From: an uncultured Clostridium sp.
GTDB lineage: Bacteria > Bacillota > Clostridia > Lachnospirales > Lachnospiraceae
Direction of reading: 5' to 3'
Length of the DNA stretch: 49,340 nt
NCBI GenBank assembly: GCA_947644195.1
Contig: CANRZB010000027.1
Location: 1-49,340 of the forward strand
Shown here piece by piece: positions 39,229 to 48,024 of this stretch. The notes under the pieces are model-generated. The model ran no database searches, had not been told where the DNA came from, and saw only the letters and a program-made list of their open reading frames with translations. Positions within the stretch are counted from its first letter, which is position 1. Every line of letters starts with the position of its first letter. Made by a program: the position numbers and the translations under genes.

Positions 39229-41407
39229 TGGAAAGATGACGAGCGGAGCTGGCTCGAAGGGGAATAGACCGGGATCCGCTGGAGTAAAACTGGTGTCTGT
39301 TTTTGGGAATCGAAGTGACCGCCGGGAACACGGCATCTATTTTGTCTCTCTGGTTATTGCGATAGTAGCATTTTATGTGATTCTTTCCCTGGAAAAACAG
39401 GATGTCATGATATTTTTGCGACGCATGGAGAGTGATGCTGTCGAAAGGTTAATGGGATTAATTGCAGGAGTGTATGGTTTCTCGCTGTTTTTGATTTTCT
39501 TTTTAATTTATTTTGCTGAGCGTTATCAGTTGGAGCGAAAAAGCCATGAATACGGACTTTTTCTTATGCTGGGGATGAGCCGGAGTCGTTTGTTCCTGGG
39601 ACTGATGGCAGAGGATTTGTACAGTGGTACTCTGGCGCTGCTTGTGGGTCTTCCAACGGCAGTTTTTCTATCGGAATTGATCAGTCTCGTTACCGCAAGG
39701 CTAATTGGTATGGGGATCATTGGGCATCGCTTTCATTTTTCTCTGTCAGCGGCATTACTGACAGCATTGGGATTTCTAGGAATTAAACTGGTGGCAAATC
39801 TGCTGTTAAGTGCCCGGATGGTTAAACGAAATCCCTATCAATTAATGCATGATACCCAGGAGGAGAAGCAGAGAATCATTCATGAGAAACGCTCTTTCGC
39901 ATTATTGCTTCTGGGAATGATTCTTTTGATTGCTGCCTATGGCATGGCAATTGGGGGGATTACCTGGATGAATCTGTCCTGTTTTATGGTCACATTGGTA
40001 CCGGGGGCAGCAGGAACATTTCTGCTCATGAAGGGATTCTGTGCAGTGTTTACGATGATGGTACGAAATAGAAAAGCAGGGAATCCCATTTCACAGAGTG
40101 GTTTTGTTCGCCGTAACGGAGAAGCGCTGCATATTTTTACTTTTCGCCAATTGCAGGAAAATGTGTTTTTGCGCTCGGGATCCCTGACGATCTCATCCCT
40201 GTTGATTTTGATTGCGATTGCCTGCCTGAGTTATGGTGTTGCGGTGTCGGCATCCCATTTGCAGAATAGAAGCCGCCATAGTATGGATTTTACTTTGGAA
40301 GCATATGATGAGGATTCGGGGAAGCAGATTAAAAAATGGATGGAAGCAAAGGAAACCGGCAAACTGATTCGAGGCTGGGCGGGGGTATCGGTATCGCATT
40401 TGTATAGCCGGGATTTACGGGATGCGCTGGGAGAGGAACTGGAAGCATCGGTACATGAATTTGATGCTTCCGGTTTGTTGGAAGCCGCTGAAAATTTAAA
40501 TTCGAAACAGAGGGATTATGTAAAGTCCAGATATATGAGTGACAGTGCTCCCTATATCATAGCACTGTCCGGGATCAATGCATTGAACCGGGAAAAAGAG
40601 GAAAAACTTCTTGCGTTAGATTCCGACGAAATATATTTCTATATTGATCCTGAGGTCTATGAGGGGAGAGAACAGCATATCCTCAAACAAATTTTGCAAA
40701 AGGATCCCACGGTAAAAATAGATGGGAAACCATATCGGGTAAAGGGAATATGTTTGGAGGATATCGTGGTGGACCGCAAAATTACCATTGGTTTTGGAAT
40801 TATTTTGGCAGATCAGCAATTTCAGGAATATGCAGATCCCATCAATATTACCACCTATTGGAATGGGTATTTATCGAAACAATTGATAGAGGAGAAAGGG
40901 TTAATGCGTGCCATTGAGGAGGGGAATACGTATTTTAAGAAAACGGGCCTGGAATTTGAAAATTATCTTCAAAATATGGGAAGGCAGTTGTTTTATATTG
41001 TAGCTGCCAGTTATTTGACGATTTATCTGGCACTGGTCTTCCTGATTATTGCAAATACGGTGATTAGCCTGCAATATCTAATGCAGGAAAAGAAATCCAG
41101 GAGGCGTTACCATACATTGATCCGTCTGGGCAGTACTCATGAGATGATTTGTGCATCTGCGAGACGACAGATTACTTGGTATTTTGGTGTACCGCTGAGC
41201 ATTGCAGCAATTAGCAGTCTCTTTGGTGTATATGCGTTGTTTTCTGGGCTGCTCCCTTCTTCTCTGCGGGACAGCGTAACACTGTTGCTGGGAATTGCGG
41301 CGGTTAGCATTATCATATTATGTGTGATAGAATGGGGCTATGTGAAAATGGTAATGCGGTATAGTAAGCGGAACCTGGGACAGATGATGGAAGTAAGGCG
41401 TGAATAA
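39218..41407 (+). CDS. bceB: BceB-like ABC transporter permease
   Basis: A 729-aa permease: about ten membrane helices with two FtsX-like units and a large outside domain of about 200 residues (about 385-590) between helices 7 and 8, the site thought to bind peptide and talk to the BceS kinase. It is a little longer than the usual 640-670. The ATG at 39218 follows GGGAGGGGGG and overlaps the ATPase stop by 11 bases; a longer frame from 39062 lies inside the ATPase gene. Followed by the second BceRS-like pair. Confidence 0.9.
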   Translation: MSTNGKMTSGAGSKGNRPGSAGVKLVSVFGNRSDRREHGIYFVSLVIAIVAFYVILSLEKQDVMIFLRRMESDAVERLMGLIAGVYGFSLFLIFFLIYFAERYQLERKSHEYGLFLMLGMSRSRLFLGLMAEDLYSGTLALLVGLPTAVFLSELISLVTARLIGMGIIGHRFHFSLSAALLTALGFLGIKLVANLLLSARMVKRNPYQLMHDTQEEKQRIIHEKRSFALLLLGMILLIAAYGMAIGGITWMNLSCFMVTLVPGAAGTFLLMKGFCAVFTMMVRNRKAGNPISQSGFVRRNGEALHIFTFRQLQENVFLRSGSLTISSLLILIAIACLSYGVAVSASHLQNRSRHSMDFTLEAYDEDSGKQIKKWMEAKETGKLIRGWAGVSVSHLYSRDLRDALGEELEASVHEFDASGLLEAAENLNSKQRDYVKSRYMSDSAPYIIALSGINALNREKEEKLLALDSDEIYFYIDPEVYEGREQHILKQILQKDPTVKIDGKPYRVKGICLEDIVVDRKITIGFGIILADQQFQEYADPINITTYWNGYLSKQLIEEKGLMRAIEEGNTYFKKTGLEFENYLQNMGRQLFYIVAASYLTIYLALVFLIIANTVISLQYLMQEKKSRRRYHTLIRLGSTHEMICASARRQITWYFGVPLSIAAISSLFGVYALFSGLLPSSLRDSVTLLLGIAAVSIIILCVIEWGYVKMVMRYSKRNLGQMMEVRRE

Positions 41408-41463
41408 ATGGGGCGTCTGGAAGAGCATTTTGGAAATGAATGATATGGCAGGGGGGATCGGGT

Positions 41464-42147
41464 GTGAAAAAGATCGTGATTGTGGAGGATGATGTATTTA
41501 TGCGGGAGGAGTTGACGGATATCTTTCAAAAGGCAGGATATGCGGTGCACTGTATTTCCCGATTTTCACAAACAGTAGCAGACATTCTGACGGTTGACGC
41601 CGGTCTCATTCTGCTGGATCTGAATTTGCCTGGACAGAATGGATTTGAAATCTGCCGTCAAGTCAAACGGCAACTATCTGTCCCGATTTTGGTACTGACA
41701 TCCCAAGACCAGCTGAAAGATGAATTGCATGCGTTGGAGTTGGGGGCAGATGATTACCTGACGAAACCATGCCATACATCCCGTTTGTTAGCGAGGGTGG
41801 AGAATTTGTTAAAACGGTTTGCAGGCAGAGAAAATATGTTGGATGGAAATGGATTTTTACTGGACAGTCAAACCTATACGCTGTATGTAGAGGGGCGATC
41901 TAAGATTCTGTCAGAGAATGAGGGACGGATTTTGGAGATATTGACACGGCAGAGAGGGGAAGTGGTGTCCAAGGAACAATTATCACATGCGCTTTGGGGA
42001 ACGACAGAGTTTATTGATGAAAATGCATTACAGGTCAATATGACCCGGCTTCGCCGCACGCTCAGAGAAGTGGGGTTGGAGAAAAGGATACAGACAATCC
42101 GGGGGGCGGGATATTGTCTGTGTAGAGGAGGTGGCGAAGATTCGTAG
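41464..42147 (+). CDS. OmpR-family response regulator, BceR-like (system 2)
   Basis: A 227-aa regulator: VIVEDDVFMREEL, phospho-Asp in LLDLNLPGQNGFE, LTKPCHTSRL, and winged-helix ending LQVNMTRLRRTLRE. I start at the GTG 41464 with GGGGGG seven bases upstream; an ATG at 41440 overlaps the RBS. It follows bceB by 56 bases and likely controls the transporter through the CTTACA repeat at 38359. It differs clearly from system 1, so it is not a recent duplicate. Confidence 0.88.
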   Translation: MKKIVIVEDDVFMREELTDIFQKAGYAVHCISRFSQTVADILTVDAGLILLDLNLPGQNGFEICRQVKRQLSVPILVLTSQDQLKDELHALELGADDYLTKPCHTSRLLARVENLLKRFAGRENMLDGNGFLLDSQTYTLYVEGRSKILSENEGRILEILTRQRGEVVSKEQLSHALWGTTEFIDENALQVNMTRLRRTLREVGLEKRIQTIRGAGYCLCRGGGEDS

Positions 42148-43183
42148 AATGGTTAGATTATGGAGAATGTGCAGAGAATACAGCCTGTTTTTATTTCTAC
42201 TGCTAGCTACCGATCTGTTGTTTGGCTTTTTTCTGTGGTTAATGGATGAGAGAGGGTTTTGGGTGTTAATCGGTGTGTTTGCTGTGCTATCGGTGGGAGT
42301 ATTCGGTGTGGCGGCTGGAGTTATGCTGCGCCGGGAGGAAAAGCGGCGCCGGATGGCAGAGGAATATCTCGAACATTCCGTAGAATTATCTGAACAACGG
42401 ATCTTTCAGGAATTTTCCCCAAGGGAGGCGGAGCAGCTGGTGCAGATCGGAAGTGAACTGCGGGACAGAGAAGGAGCTTTGCAGGCAGAACACCGACTGC
42501 GGGAGGAATATGAAAATTATGTAGAAGTTTGGGTGCATGAGATCAAGGTGCCCTTATCTTTGATGACATTATTATTAGATAACCGTCAGGACGAGATGTC
42601 TCCGGTGTTATATCAGAGGTTGCTCTATGTCAGAAGGCAGATCTCAGAATATGTGACTCAGATTTTATATTATGCCCGGTTAAAGGCAAGCCATCGGGAT
42701 GATTGTCTGGAACGGGTTTCCCTGCGGGAGTGCTGCCAGGAGGTTTTGGATCAATATAAGGCAGTGTTGGAAGAGGAAAGAATCCATGTCAGCTGTGATG
42801 TTGACGATCTCTATGTGGTATCTGATCGTAAGGGGCTGCTGTTCATTCTGGAACAGGTCATTGGAAACGCATGTAAATATATGGATGAAAGAAAGTCGGA
42901 AAAGTATTTGAAGATCAATGGTTTTCTTGACTGTCAAATAAATAAAATTGTGCTGAACATAGCGGATAATGGGATCGGCGTCAAAAAGGCAGATCTGCCG
43001 TTCCTGTTTGACCAGGGATTTACAGGAGACACCGATGCGAGAAAACGCAAAGCAACTGGGATGGGGCTGTATCTGGTGAAACAGATGGCGGAGAATTTAA
43101 ATATTGATGTTCAGGTGAAATCGGAGTATGGGGAAGGGTTTGTGCTGGAGATGGAGTTTCCGGTGGTGGAGTTCGGCGTATAA
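42131..43183 (+). CDS. BceS-like sensor histidine kinase (system 2)
   Basis: A 350-aa kinase with two membrane helices (about 18-40 and 45-68) and a negligible outside loop, H-box VWVHEIKVPLSLM, N-box FILEQVIGNACKYMD and G-boxes IADNGIGV and ATGMGLYL. It should receive its signal from the BceAB-type transporter. The start is uncertain: GTG 42131 overlaps the regulator's 3' end and has GAGGAG directly before it; ATG 42149 lies just after the regulator's stop but has no RBS at a proper distance. Confidence 0.85.
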   Translation: MAKIRRMVRLWRMCREYSLFLFLLLATDLLFGFFLWLMDERGFWVLIGVFAVLSVGVFGVAAGVMLRREEKRRRMAEEYLEHSVELSEQRIFQEFSPREAEQLVQIGSELRDREGALQAEHRLREEYENYVEVWVHEIKVPLSLMTLLLDNRQDEMSPVLYQRLLYVRRQISEYVTQILYYARLKASHRDDCLERVSLRECCQEVLDQYKAVLEEERIHVSCDVDDLYVVSDRKGLLFILEQVIGNACKYMDERKSEKYLKINGFLDCQINKIVLNIADNGIGVKKADLPFLFDQGFTGDTDARKRKATGMGLYLVKQMAENLNIDVQVKSEYGEGFVLEMEFPVVEFGV

Positions 43184-43254
43184 AAAAATAAATGTGTAGT
43201 GTTTTCATGTTATTCTTGAAAAGATATTTTTCTATTTGGGTTCATCAGTAGGAA

Positions 43255-43363
43255 GAACGCTCCGCGGGATGCGCACTCGCGCGTAATGAAGATGTCGTTT
43301 ACACGACCGCGCTCTGCGCGAGAGTTTCAAAAGCGAACTGAGAGTTCGCTTTACGAAACTCTT
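43255..43363. repeat. Intergenic palindromic repeat, copy 2
   Basis: GGATGCGCACTCGCG (43267-43281) is followed by a CG-rich middle and a nested hairpin: AGAGTTTC (43321-43328) with GAAACTCT (43355-43362) outside, and AGCGAACT (43332-43339) with AGTTCGCT (43343-43350) inside. The block order matches copy 1 at 20998-21081, where the inner stem is missing. It lies between the kinase and the convergent GH5 gene and might also act as a terminator. Confidence 0.6.
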
Positions 43364-43374
43364 GCTTGTATTGA

Positions 43375-46300
43375 TTAGTTATTATCCGTTATTATAATGT
43401 CATCAGATCCCCTCCCCCCGTGAATCTTCACATGATCATCACAATAAATTGAAAATAGTGATGTATTATGGGAGGCATCAATTTCAGTTAGTTTGTTTTC
43501 CCTACAGTCAAGAAGGTAAAGGTTTTTACATCCACTGATGTCTAACTCCTCCAGGGCATTGTTTTTACAGTACAGCATTTGTAGATTTTTCAGTCCACTG
43601 ACATCTAATTTTCCTGTGAGAGAACAAGCATCCCAATGGATCGCAGTGAGTTTTCCATCTTCCCAATCATACTGCGGATTGACCAAATAGTTACTGTCAA
43701 TCTTAGGATTATTATCCGACATATCATAAGACTCTTGAATCATATGAATTAAGGCTTCAATTGCTGCAACGTCATCAGCATCTTTTTCAAGATATTTCCA
43801 TCCGATTAAAATATCTGCCGAATCGCAATAAATAATTTTTAGATCATTAAAATCGCTTACATCCAGAGACTTAATGTTTGTGTGGAAGAAGTTTAAGTGT
43901 TGTAAATGGGAGCATCCATTGATACTTAGAGAATCTAATGGATTATCTGAGCAATCTAATTTATTTAATTGCATGTTATCAACGTTTAAGCTGGTTAGTT
44001 GGTTTTTCGAACAATTTAGTTCTGTTAAAGCGTTTTCCGAATGAAAACTTAATAATGCTAATTTATTATCCGAACAATCCAAATATTGGAGACGGATCAG
44101 GCTGCTAATGTCTAACTGTGTCAATTGGTTGGAAAAACATTCCAGATTGGTTGTTTTTTTGCTGTCGGCTTCCAATTTTGTCAGTTGGTTGTTTGAACAA
44201 ATTAGTGTAGTAAGATTTTTCTTTCCCAATAGTTCCAGTGCTTCCAATTGATTATTATCACAATTAAGATACTGTAGAGTGTTTCCTTCGCTAAGATCCA
44301 GTTTCGTTAGAGCGTTATTGTTACATTGTATGGTCTCCAGAGAAATACATGTACTTAAATTGAGATCCGTCAATAAATTGTCATTACAATGTAACGTTAT
44401 CAAATTAGGACAGGCGTCCAGTGTCAATGCGGTTAGTTTATTTCCTTCACATTGTAGCTCTTTTAATTTTTGATGGTTTGAAAGATTTAATTCTGTCAAT
44501 TCATTATTAGAAACACGGATACTTTCTAGTTTTTTATTATTACTTAAATCCAGACTGGATAATTGATTGTCATGGCAGGATAATAAGCGCAAATCTGTAG
44601 ATTTGCTAAGATCCAGGGTAGTAATGGCATTTGAGCCACATTTTAATTCCTCGATTCCCTCTGCAACTTTCAACATGCTCAATTGGCTTCTATAACAATC
44701 CAAGTGCTTTAATTTTTTATTTGAGGATAAGTCCAACTCTTTTGTGGTTTCGTCGTTGACCGTCAAAAACTCTAAATTGGTAAATAGAGCAAAATCCCAG
44801 TTCAGTTTTGGCATAGTTCCCAATGAGAGCGATTGTATTTTTGTTTTATCCGATATCAATACCTCTTTGAGCTCTTGCATATCTCCCTGAATACTTACGG
44901 AAGCAAGAGCTGGCACTTTTGACAAATCCAGTTTTTTCAAAGATAAATTAAAGTTACAGGAAACGGATTGCAAGGATTCGCAATCGGTAATCTTTAATTC
45001 TGTAATATCACTGCGGTCCAAATTAATACTTTCAAGAGCCGGCAAGCCGCTAATTTCAAATGTGTTATCAATATGAAGTCTTCTTCCCCAGTTAATTTCT
45101 ATCAAACGTCCGTCGTCGTCCCATTCATAATCCCGAGAATTCCGAAAATCGGTTGTAATTCCGCTGTCAGGATATTTTTTTGCAAGTTCCTTTACCACTG
45201 CCACATCGTCTGGGTTTTTATATTCACCTGGCCCACAGGTAAACAGTGGCATGGGGGTCCATTTTGGTATTTGCGTTGCGTCTGGTTTCGGAGTAGGCGA
45301 AGCGGTTGGAATGGCGGTTGGCGAAGCGGTTGGAACGGCGGTTGGAGCAGCGGTGGCAGTTACCATGGGAGCTTGGCCTGTTCCTGAATTGGATGTCGGA
45401 AGTACTGGAATAACCCTTACTTTACAAGTTAATTTCTTTCCGGCAACCTTCCCTGTAATTGTAGTTTTGCCTGTAGAAATACCCTGCACCAATCCCTTGG
45501 AACTGACGGTGGCAATTTTTTTGTTGGCTGAGGTCCAAGTAGCCTTTTTGCCGCTTCCGATTACTTTAAGAGTATTCAATTTTTTGTCAGATACGCCTTG
45601 TGTTACGGTAAGGTTTGGGTGATTTAGTACAATTTGTTTTTTATATTTTCCCCGGATACCTAATTTTTTTTGGAATGATTTCTTTTTATTTTCTGGCACA
45701 TAAATTACCGGCCTTTTTCCAATCTTACGAAAGGCTTTTTTGCCAATAGATTTCAGGGAAGGTGTATTCACTCGGATGGTCTTAAGTTTTTTACATCCTT
45801 GAAAAGCGTTTGCCCCAATTTTTGTTATATTACTCCCTATCGTAACTTTCTTTAATTTTTTACAGCCCTGAAAAGCATTTTTTTGAATGGAAGTTACCTG
45901 ATAAGAAAGATTATTAATCGTAACGGTTGCCGGTATCGTAACTTGTTTTAAGTTTTTATTGGCAGCCTTTTTCAAAGAAAGGGTTCCTGGTGTCTTGCCA
46001 GTAGAAGGCTTTGTTACTTGATAAATTCCTGTAGTACTCTTTAATATACTTCCAACAGCAGGAACAGGTGACATCTTTACCGCTGGTGTCTTGGATGGCA
46101 CACTAGGTTTACTTGAGCTGGTTGGTGCGGCGGAGTCAACAGGTTTTGTTGGTTCCAGAGTGGCTGTACTAGTCGAAGCTTCTGCCGCCTGAAGCATAGC
46201 TTCTGCAAGCCCTTCTGTGCGCCATTCCAAGTTACTGCGGTTAAATTCCTCTCCATTATCCCAATAGAAGCAGGGGATTCCCATGGACTTACAGCGGGAA

Positions 46301-47331
46301 ACCAAATGACTGCAGAAACGGATCCGGCTTTCTGCTTCTGTACCGTATCCTACACCAAATTCACCGATGATCACGGGAATACCCTGATCAATGAAAGACT
46401 CTTTGACAAGATCTAACTTTTCCTGCATTTCTTCACCGTCTGAATAGCTTCCCCATGTTGTTTTCAAATTGGTAGTACAAAACTCCCACGGAGTATAGTA
46501 ATGCAAGGAAAGAATACAACGGTTCTGTGGGTCCTCCGGCATATGAAAGTGATCATTGCTGGTGGCAGAAATATCCGTCCAATATCCTCCGATTAAAAGA
46601 TGCCGTTTCACATTGTTTCCACCACTGGAACGGATTAAATCGACGAAAGTTTGATTGATTTCATTTAACAGCTCGCATCCTTCTGCTTCCATCAGGTTAT
46701 CAAATCCTATCTCATTGACTGATTCGAAGATTAAATAATCCGAGTAATCCTGAAAACGTGCAGCAATCTGCTTCCAAATAGCTATGTACTTTTCCATAAC
46801 TTCTTCCTTGTCTGTGGATGCTTTGCGAATCCAGGCGCCAAATTCTGTATCATCCCCACCATCGTGATGTAGATTAATAATCACGTACATCCCCTGATCA
46901 TAGGCATAGTCTACCACTTCCTGTACACGGTTCATCCAAGCCTCATCAATTTGATAGTCGGGTGCTTCTCCCAAATGGTCGCGCCAGGTTACCGGAATAC
47001 GGACTGCATTAAATCCCTGATTTTTCAGGGTCGTAAAAATCTCTGGGGTTGTCTTAATATTGCCCCATAAGGTTTCATCTACAGTCTTTGATGGATAAGT
47101 ATCAAGTTCACCGTCTCCATCGCGGTCTGCAATACAGGAATCCAGACTGTTTCCCAGATTCCATCCCAGAGTCATGTCCCTTACCAGTTCCATAGATGAA
47201 AGATCTCTTATGGCTTTTTTGTTTGTTGCTGCCTTTGCCTTTCCTGTGATGTGGCACTGTTCAAAACAGCCGCTCATCAACATCATCAGGCAAAGGAACA
47301 GGCTTACCCAACGCTTCTTTGTGTGTTTCAT
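43375..47331 (-). CDS. Exported GH5 endoglucanase fused to BspA-like LRR, Big2 and Cys-ladder LRR domains
   Basis: A 1318-aa exported protein. Signal sequence MKHTKKRWVSLFLC... with a possible lipobox (LMSGC). Catalytic GH5 domain (about 40-385): acid/base E207 (SVNEIG), nucleophile E324 (GEFGVG), plus RIPVTWRDH and LHHDGG. Then a Pro/Thr/Ser linker, BspA-type leucine-rich repeats (about 460-560, QKNAFQGCKKLKKVTIG), a Big2 domain (about 590-650), another linker, and two blocks of 21-residue LRRs (about 720-1310) with a Cys at the same place in most repeats (YLNCDNNQLEALEL, TLICSNNQLTKLE), an internalin-J-like cysteine ladder. A cellulase carrying this LRR array is unusual. RBS ggagga before ATG. 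Confidence 0.9.
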   Translation of the reverse strand: MKHTKKRWVSLFLCLMMLMSGCFEQCHITGKAKAATNKKAIRDLSSMELVRDMTLGWNLGNSLDSCIADRDGDGELDTYPSKTVDETLWGNIKTTPEIFTTLKNQGFNAVRIPVTWRDHLGEAPDYQIDEAWMNRVQEVVDYAYDQGMYVIINLHHDGGDDTEFGAWIRKASTDKEEVMEKYIAIWKQIAARFQDYSDYLIFESVNEIGFDNLMEAEGCELLNEINQTFVDLIRSSGGNNVKRHLLIGGYWTDISATSNDHFHMPEDPQNRCILSLHYYTPWEFCTTNLKTTWGSYSDGEEMQEKLDLVKESFIDQGIPVIIGEFGVGYGTEAESRIRFCSHLVSRCKSMGIPCFYWDNGEEFNRSNLEWRTEGLAEAMLQAAEASTSTATLEPTKPVDSAAPTSSSKPSVPSKTPAVKMSPVPAVGSILKSTTGIYQVTKPSTGKTPGTLSLKKAANKNLKQVTIPATVTINNLSYQVTSIQKNAFQGCKKLKKVTIGSNITKIGANAFQGCKKLKTIRVNTPSLKSIGKKAFRKIGKRPVIYVPENKKKSFQKKLGIRGKYKKQIVLNHPNLTVTQGVSDKKLNTLKVIGSGKKATWTSANKKIATVSSKGLVQGISTGKTTITGKVAGKKLTCKVRVIPVLPTSNSGTGQAPMVTATAAPTAVPTASPTAIPTASPTPKPDATQIPKWTPMPLFTCGPGEYKNPDDVAVVKELAKKYPDSGITTDFRNSRDYEWDDDGRLIEINWGRRLHIDNTFEISGLPALESINLDRSDITELKITDCESLQSVSCNFNLSLKKLDLSKVPALASVSIQGDMQELKEVLISDKTKIQSLSLGTMPKLNWDFALFTNLEFLTVNDETTKELDLSSNKKLKHLDCYRSQLSMLKVAEGIEELKCGSNAITTLDLSKSTDLRLLSCHDNQLSSLDLSNNKKLESIRVSNNELTELNLSNHQKLKELQCEGNKLTALTLDACPNLITLHCNDNLLTDLNLSTCISLETIQCNNNALTKLDLSEGNTLQYLNCDNNQLEALELLGKKNLTTLICSNNQLTKLEADSKKTTNLECFSNQLTQLDISSLIRLQYLDCSDNKLALLSFHSENALTELNCSKNQLTSLNVDNMQLNKLDCSDNPLDSLSINGCSHLQHLNFFHTNIKSLDVSDFNDLKIIYCDSADILIGWKYLEKDADDVAAIEALIHMIQESYDMSDNNPKIDSNYLVNPQYDWEDGKLTAIHWDACSLTGKLDVSGLKNLQMLYCKNNALEELDISGCKNLYLLDCRENKLTEIDASHNTSLFSIYCDDHVKIHGGRGSDDIIITDNN

Positions 47332-47420
47332 TTTGTATCCTCCTTTGGCGTATTTTTATAACCTTCATCTATATAATGTCCTAAAAGTTCTTTGGGGGTT
47401 AAAAGAGAAAAGATGATGTT

Positions 47421-47450
47421 ATTAAATAATTAATCTTACAAAACTGTAAG
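47421..47450 (-). promoter_or_regulatory. Candidate GH5 promoter with CTTACA inverted repeat
   Basis: CTTACA (47435-47440), AAAC, TGTAAG (47445-47450) form a perfect dyad with the same half-sites as the one before bceAB. On the minus strand it overlaps a possible -35, TTACAG (47449-47444), 17 bases before TTTAAT (47426-47421). The promoter is weak and uncertain. Confidence 0.35.
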
Positions 47451-47531
47451 TGGGGGATAGGAAAAGGGATGCTGGGAATTTAGAGGTGTTGTGCGGTCAG
47501 GGGAAGAAAATTTACACCAGTTTTACACCAA

Positions 47532-47870
47532 ATGAGGGAGCTTTGGGATGATGATGTGAAATGGTGTTGGAGTAGAGAATGGTTAGTTGGGAAATATGAG
47601 ATTGATTTTTTCAAGAAAGGACGAAGGATAGCGCAACTGATATATGCAAGGTACAATAAGTATTACAATAGTATTGACATTACGACATTTAACGGCTATC
47701 TGCTACGGATTGACTGCAATAAGGCGGAACATAGGTTAAAGGTAACACCAAATTCGCAGTGTGCTTTGAATGCACTGGCGATTGATGAGCCGTTGGAGTA
47801 TGCGAGGTTGTATCTGGATGGGGAGATGCAGGCTTGGGTGGATGCAGAGGATAGTTTGGAAGTGTGGTAA
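47532..47870 (+). CDS. Small hypothetical protein (DUF6329-like?)
   Basis: A 112-aa soluble protein, strand-rich, with aromatic residues at the start (WDDDVKWCWSREWLVG) and an ending with LAIDEPLEYARLYLDGEMQAW. I associate the end with a DUF6329-like family of unknown function, but I am not sure. The ATG at 47532 has no RBS; a GTG at 47556 is an alternative. A strong terminator follows. Confidence 0.55.
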   Translation: MRELWDDDVKWCWSREWLVGKYEIDFFKKGRRIAQLIYARYNKYYNSIDITTFNGYLLRIDCNKAEHRLKVTPNSQCALNALAIDEPLEYARLYLDGEMQAWVDAEDSLEVW

Positions 47871-47880
47871 TGATTTTATA

Positions 47881-47920
47881 AGCCCCCGTAGGTCATGAAT
47901 GGACTTGGGGGGGTTCTTTT
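47881..47920 (+). terminator. Rho-independent terminator
   Basis: AGCCCCC and AGGTC on the left (47881-47894) pair with GACTT and GGGGG on the right (47902-47915) with a few G-T pairs, then TTCTTTT. Confidence 0.85.
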
Positions 47921-47968
47921 GACAAAATTTAAGTTATAGTGGATAATCTTGGTAAGGATTGTTATAAT
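47919..47968 (+). promoter_or_regulatory. Promoter region of the DUF1016 nuclease gene
   Basis: TTGACA (47919-47924), 17-base spacer, GATAAT (47942-47947); a second extended -10, TGTTATAAT, lies at 47960-47968. The first overlaps the T run of the terminator. Confidence 0.65.
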
Positions 47969-48024
47969 GAAATAAATATGCATGTTGATTTTACAAATAT
48001 AGTGTAGATTCGGAGGCTTCTTGT

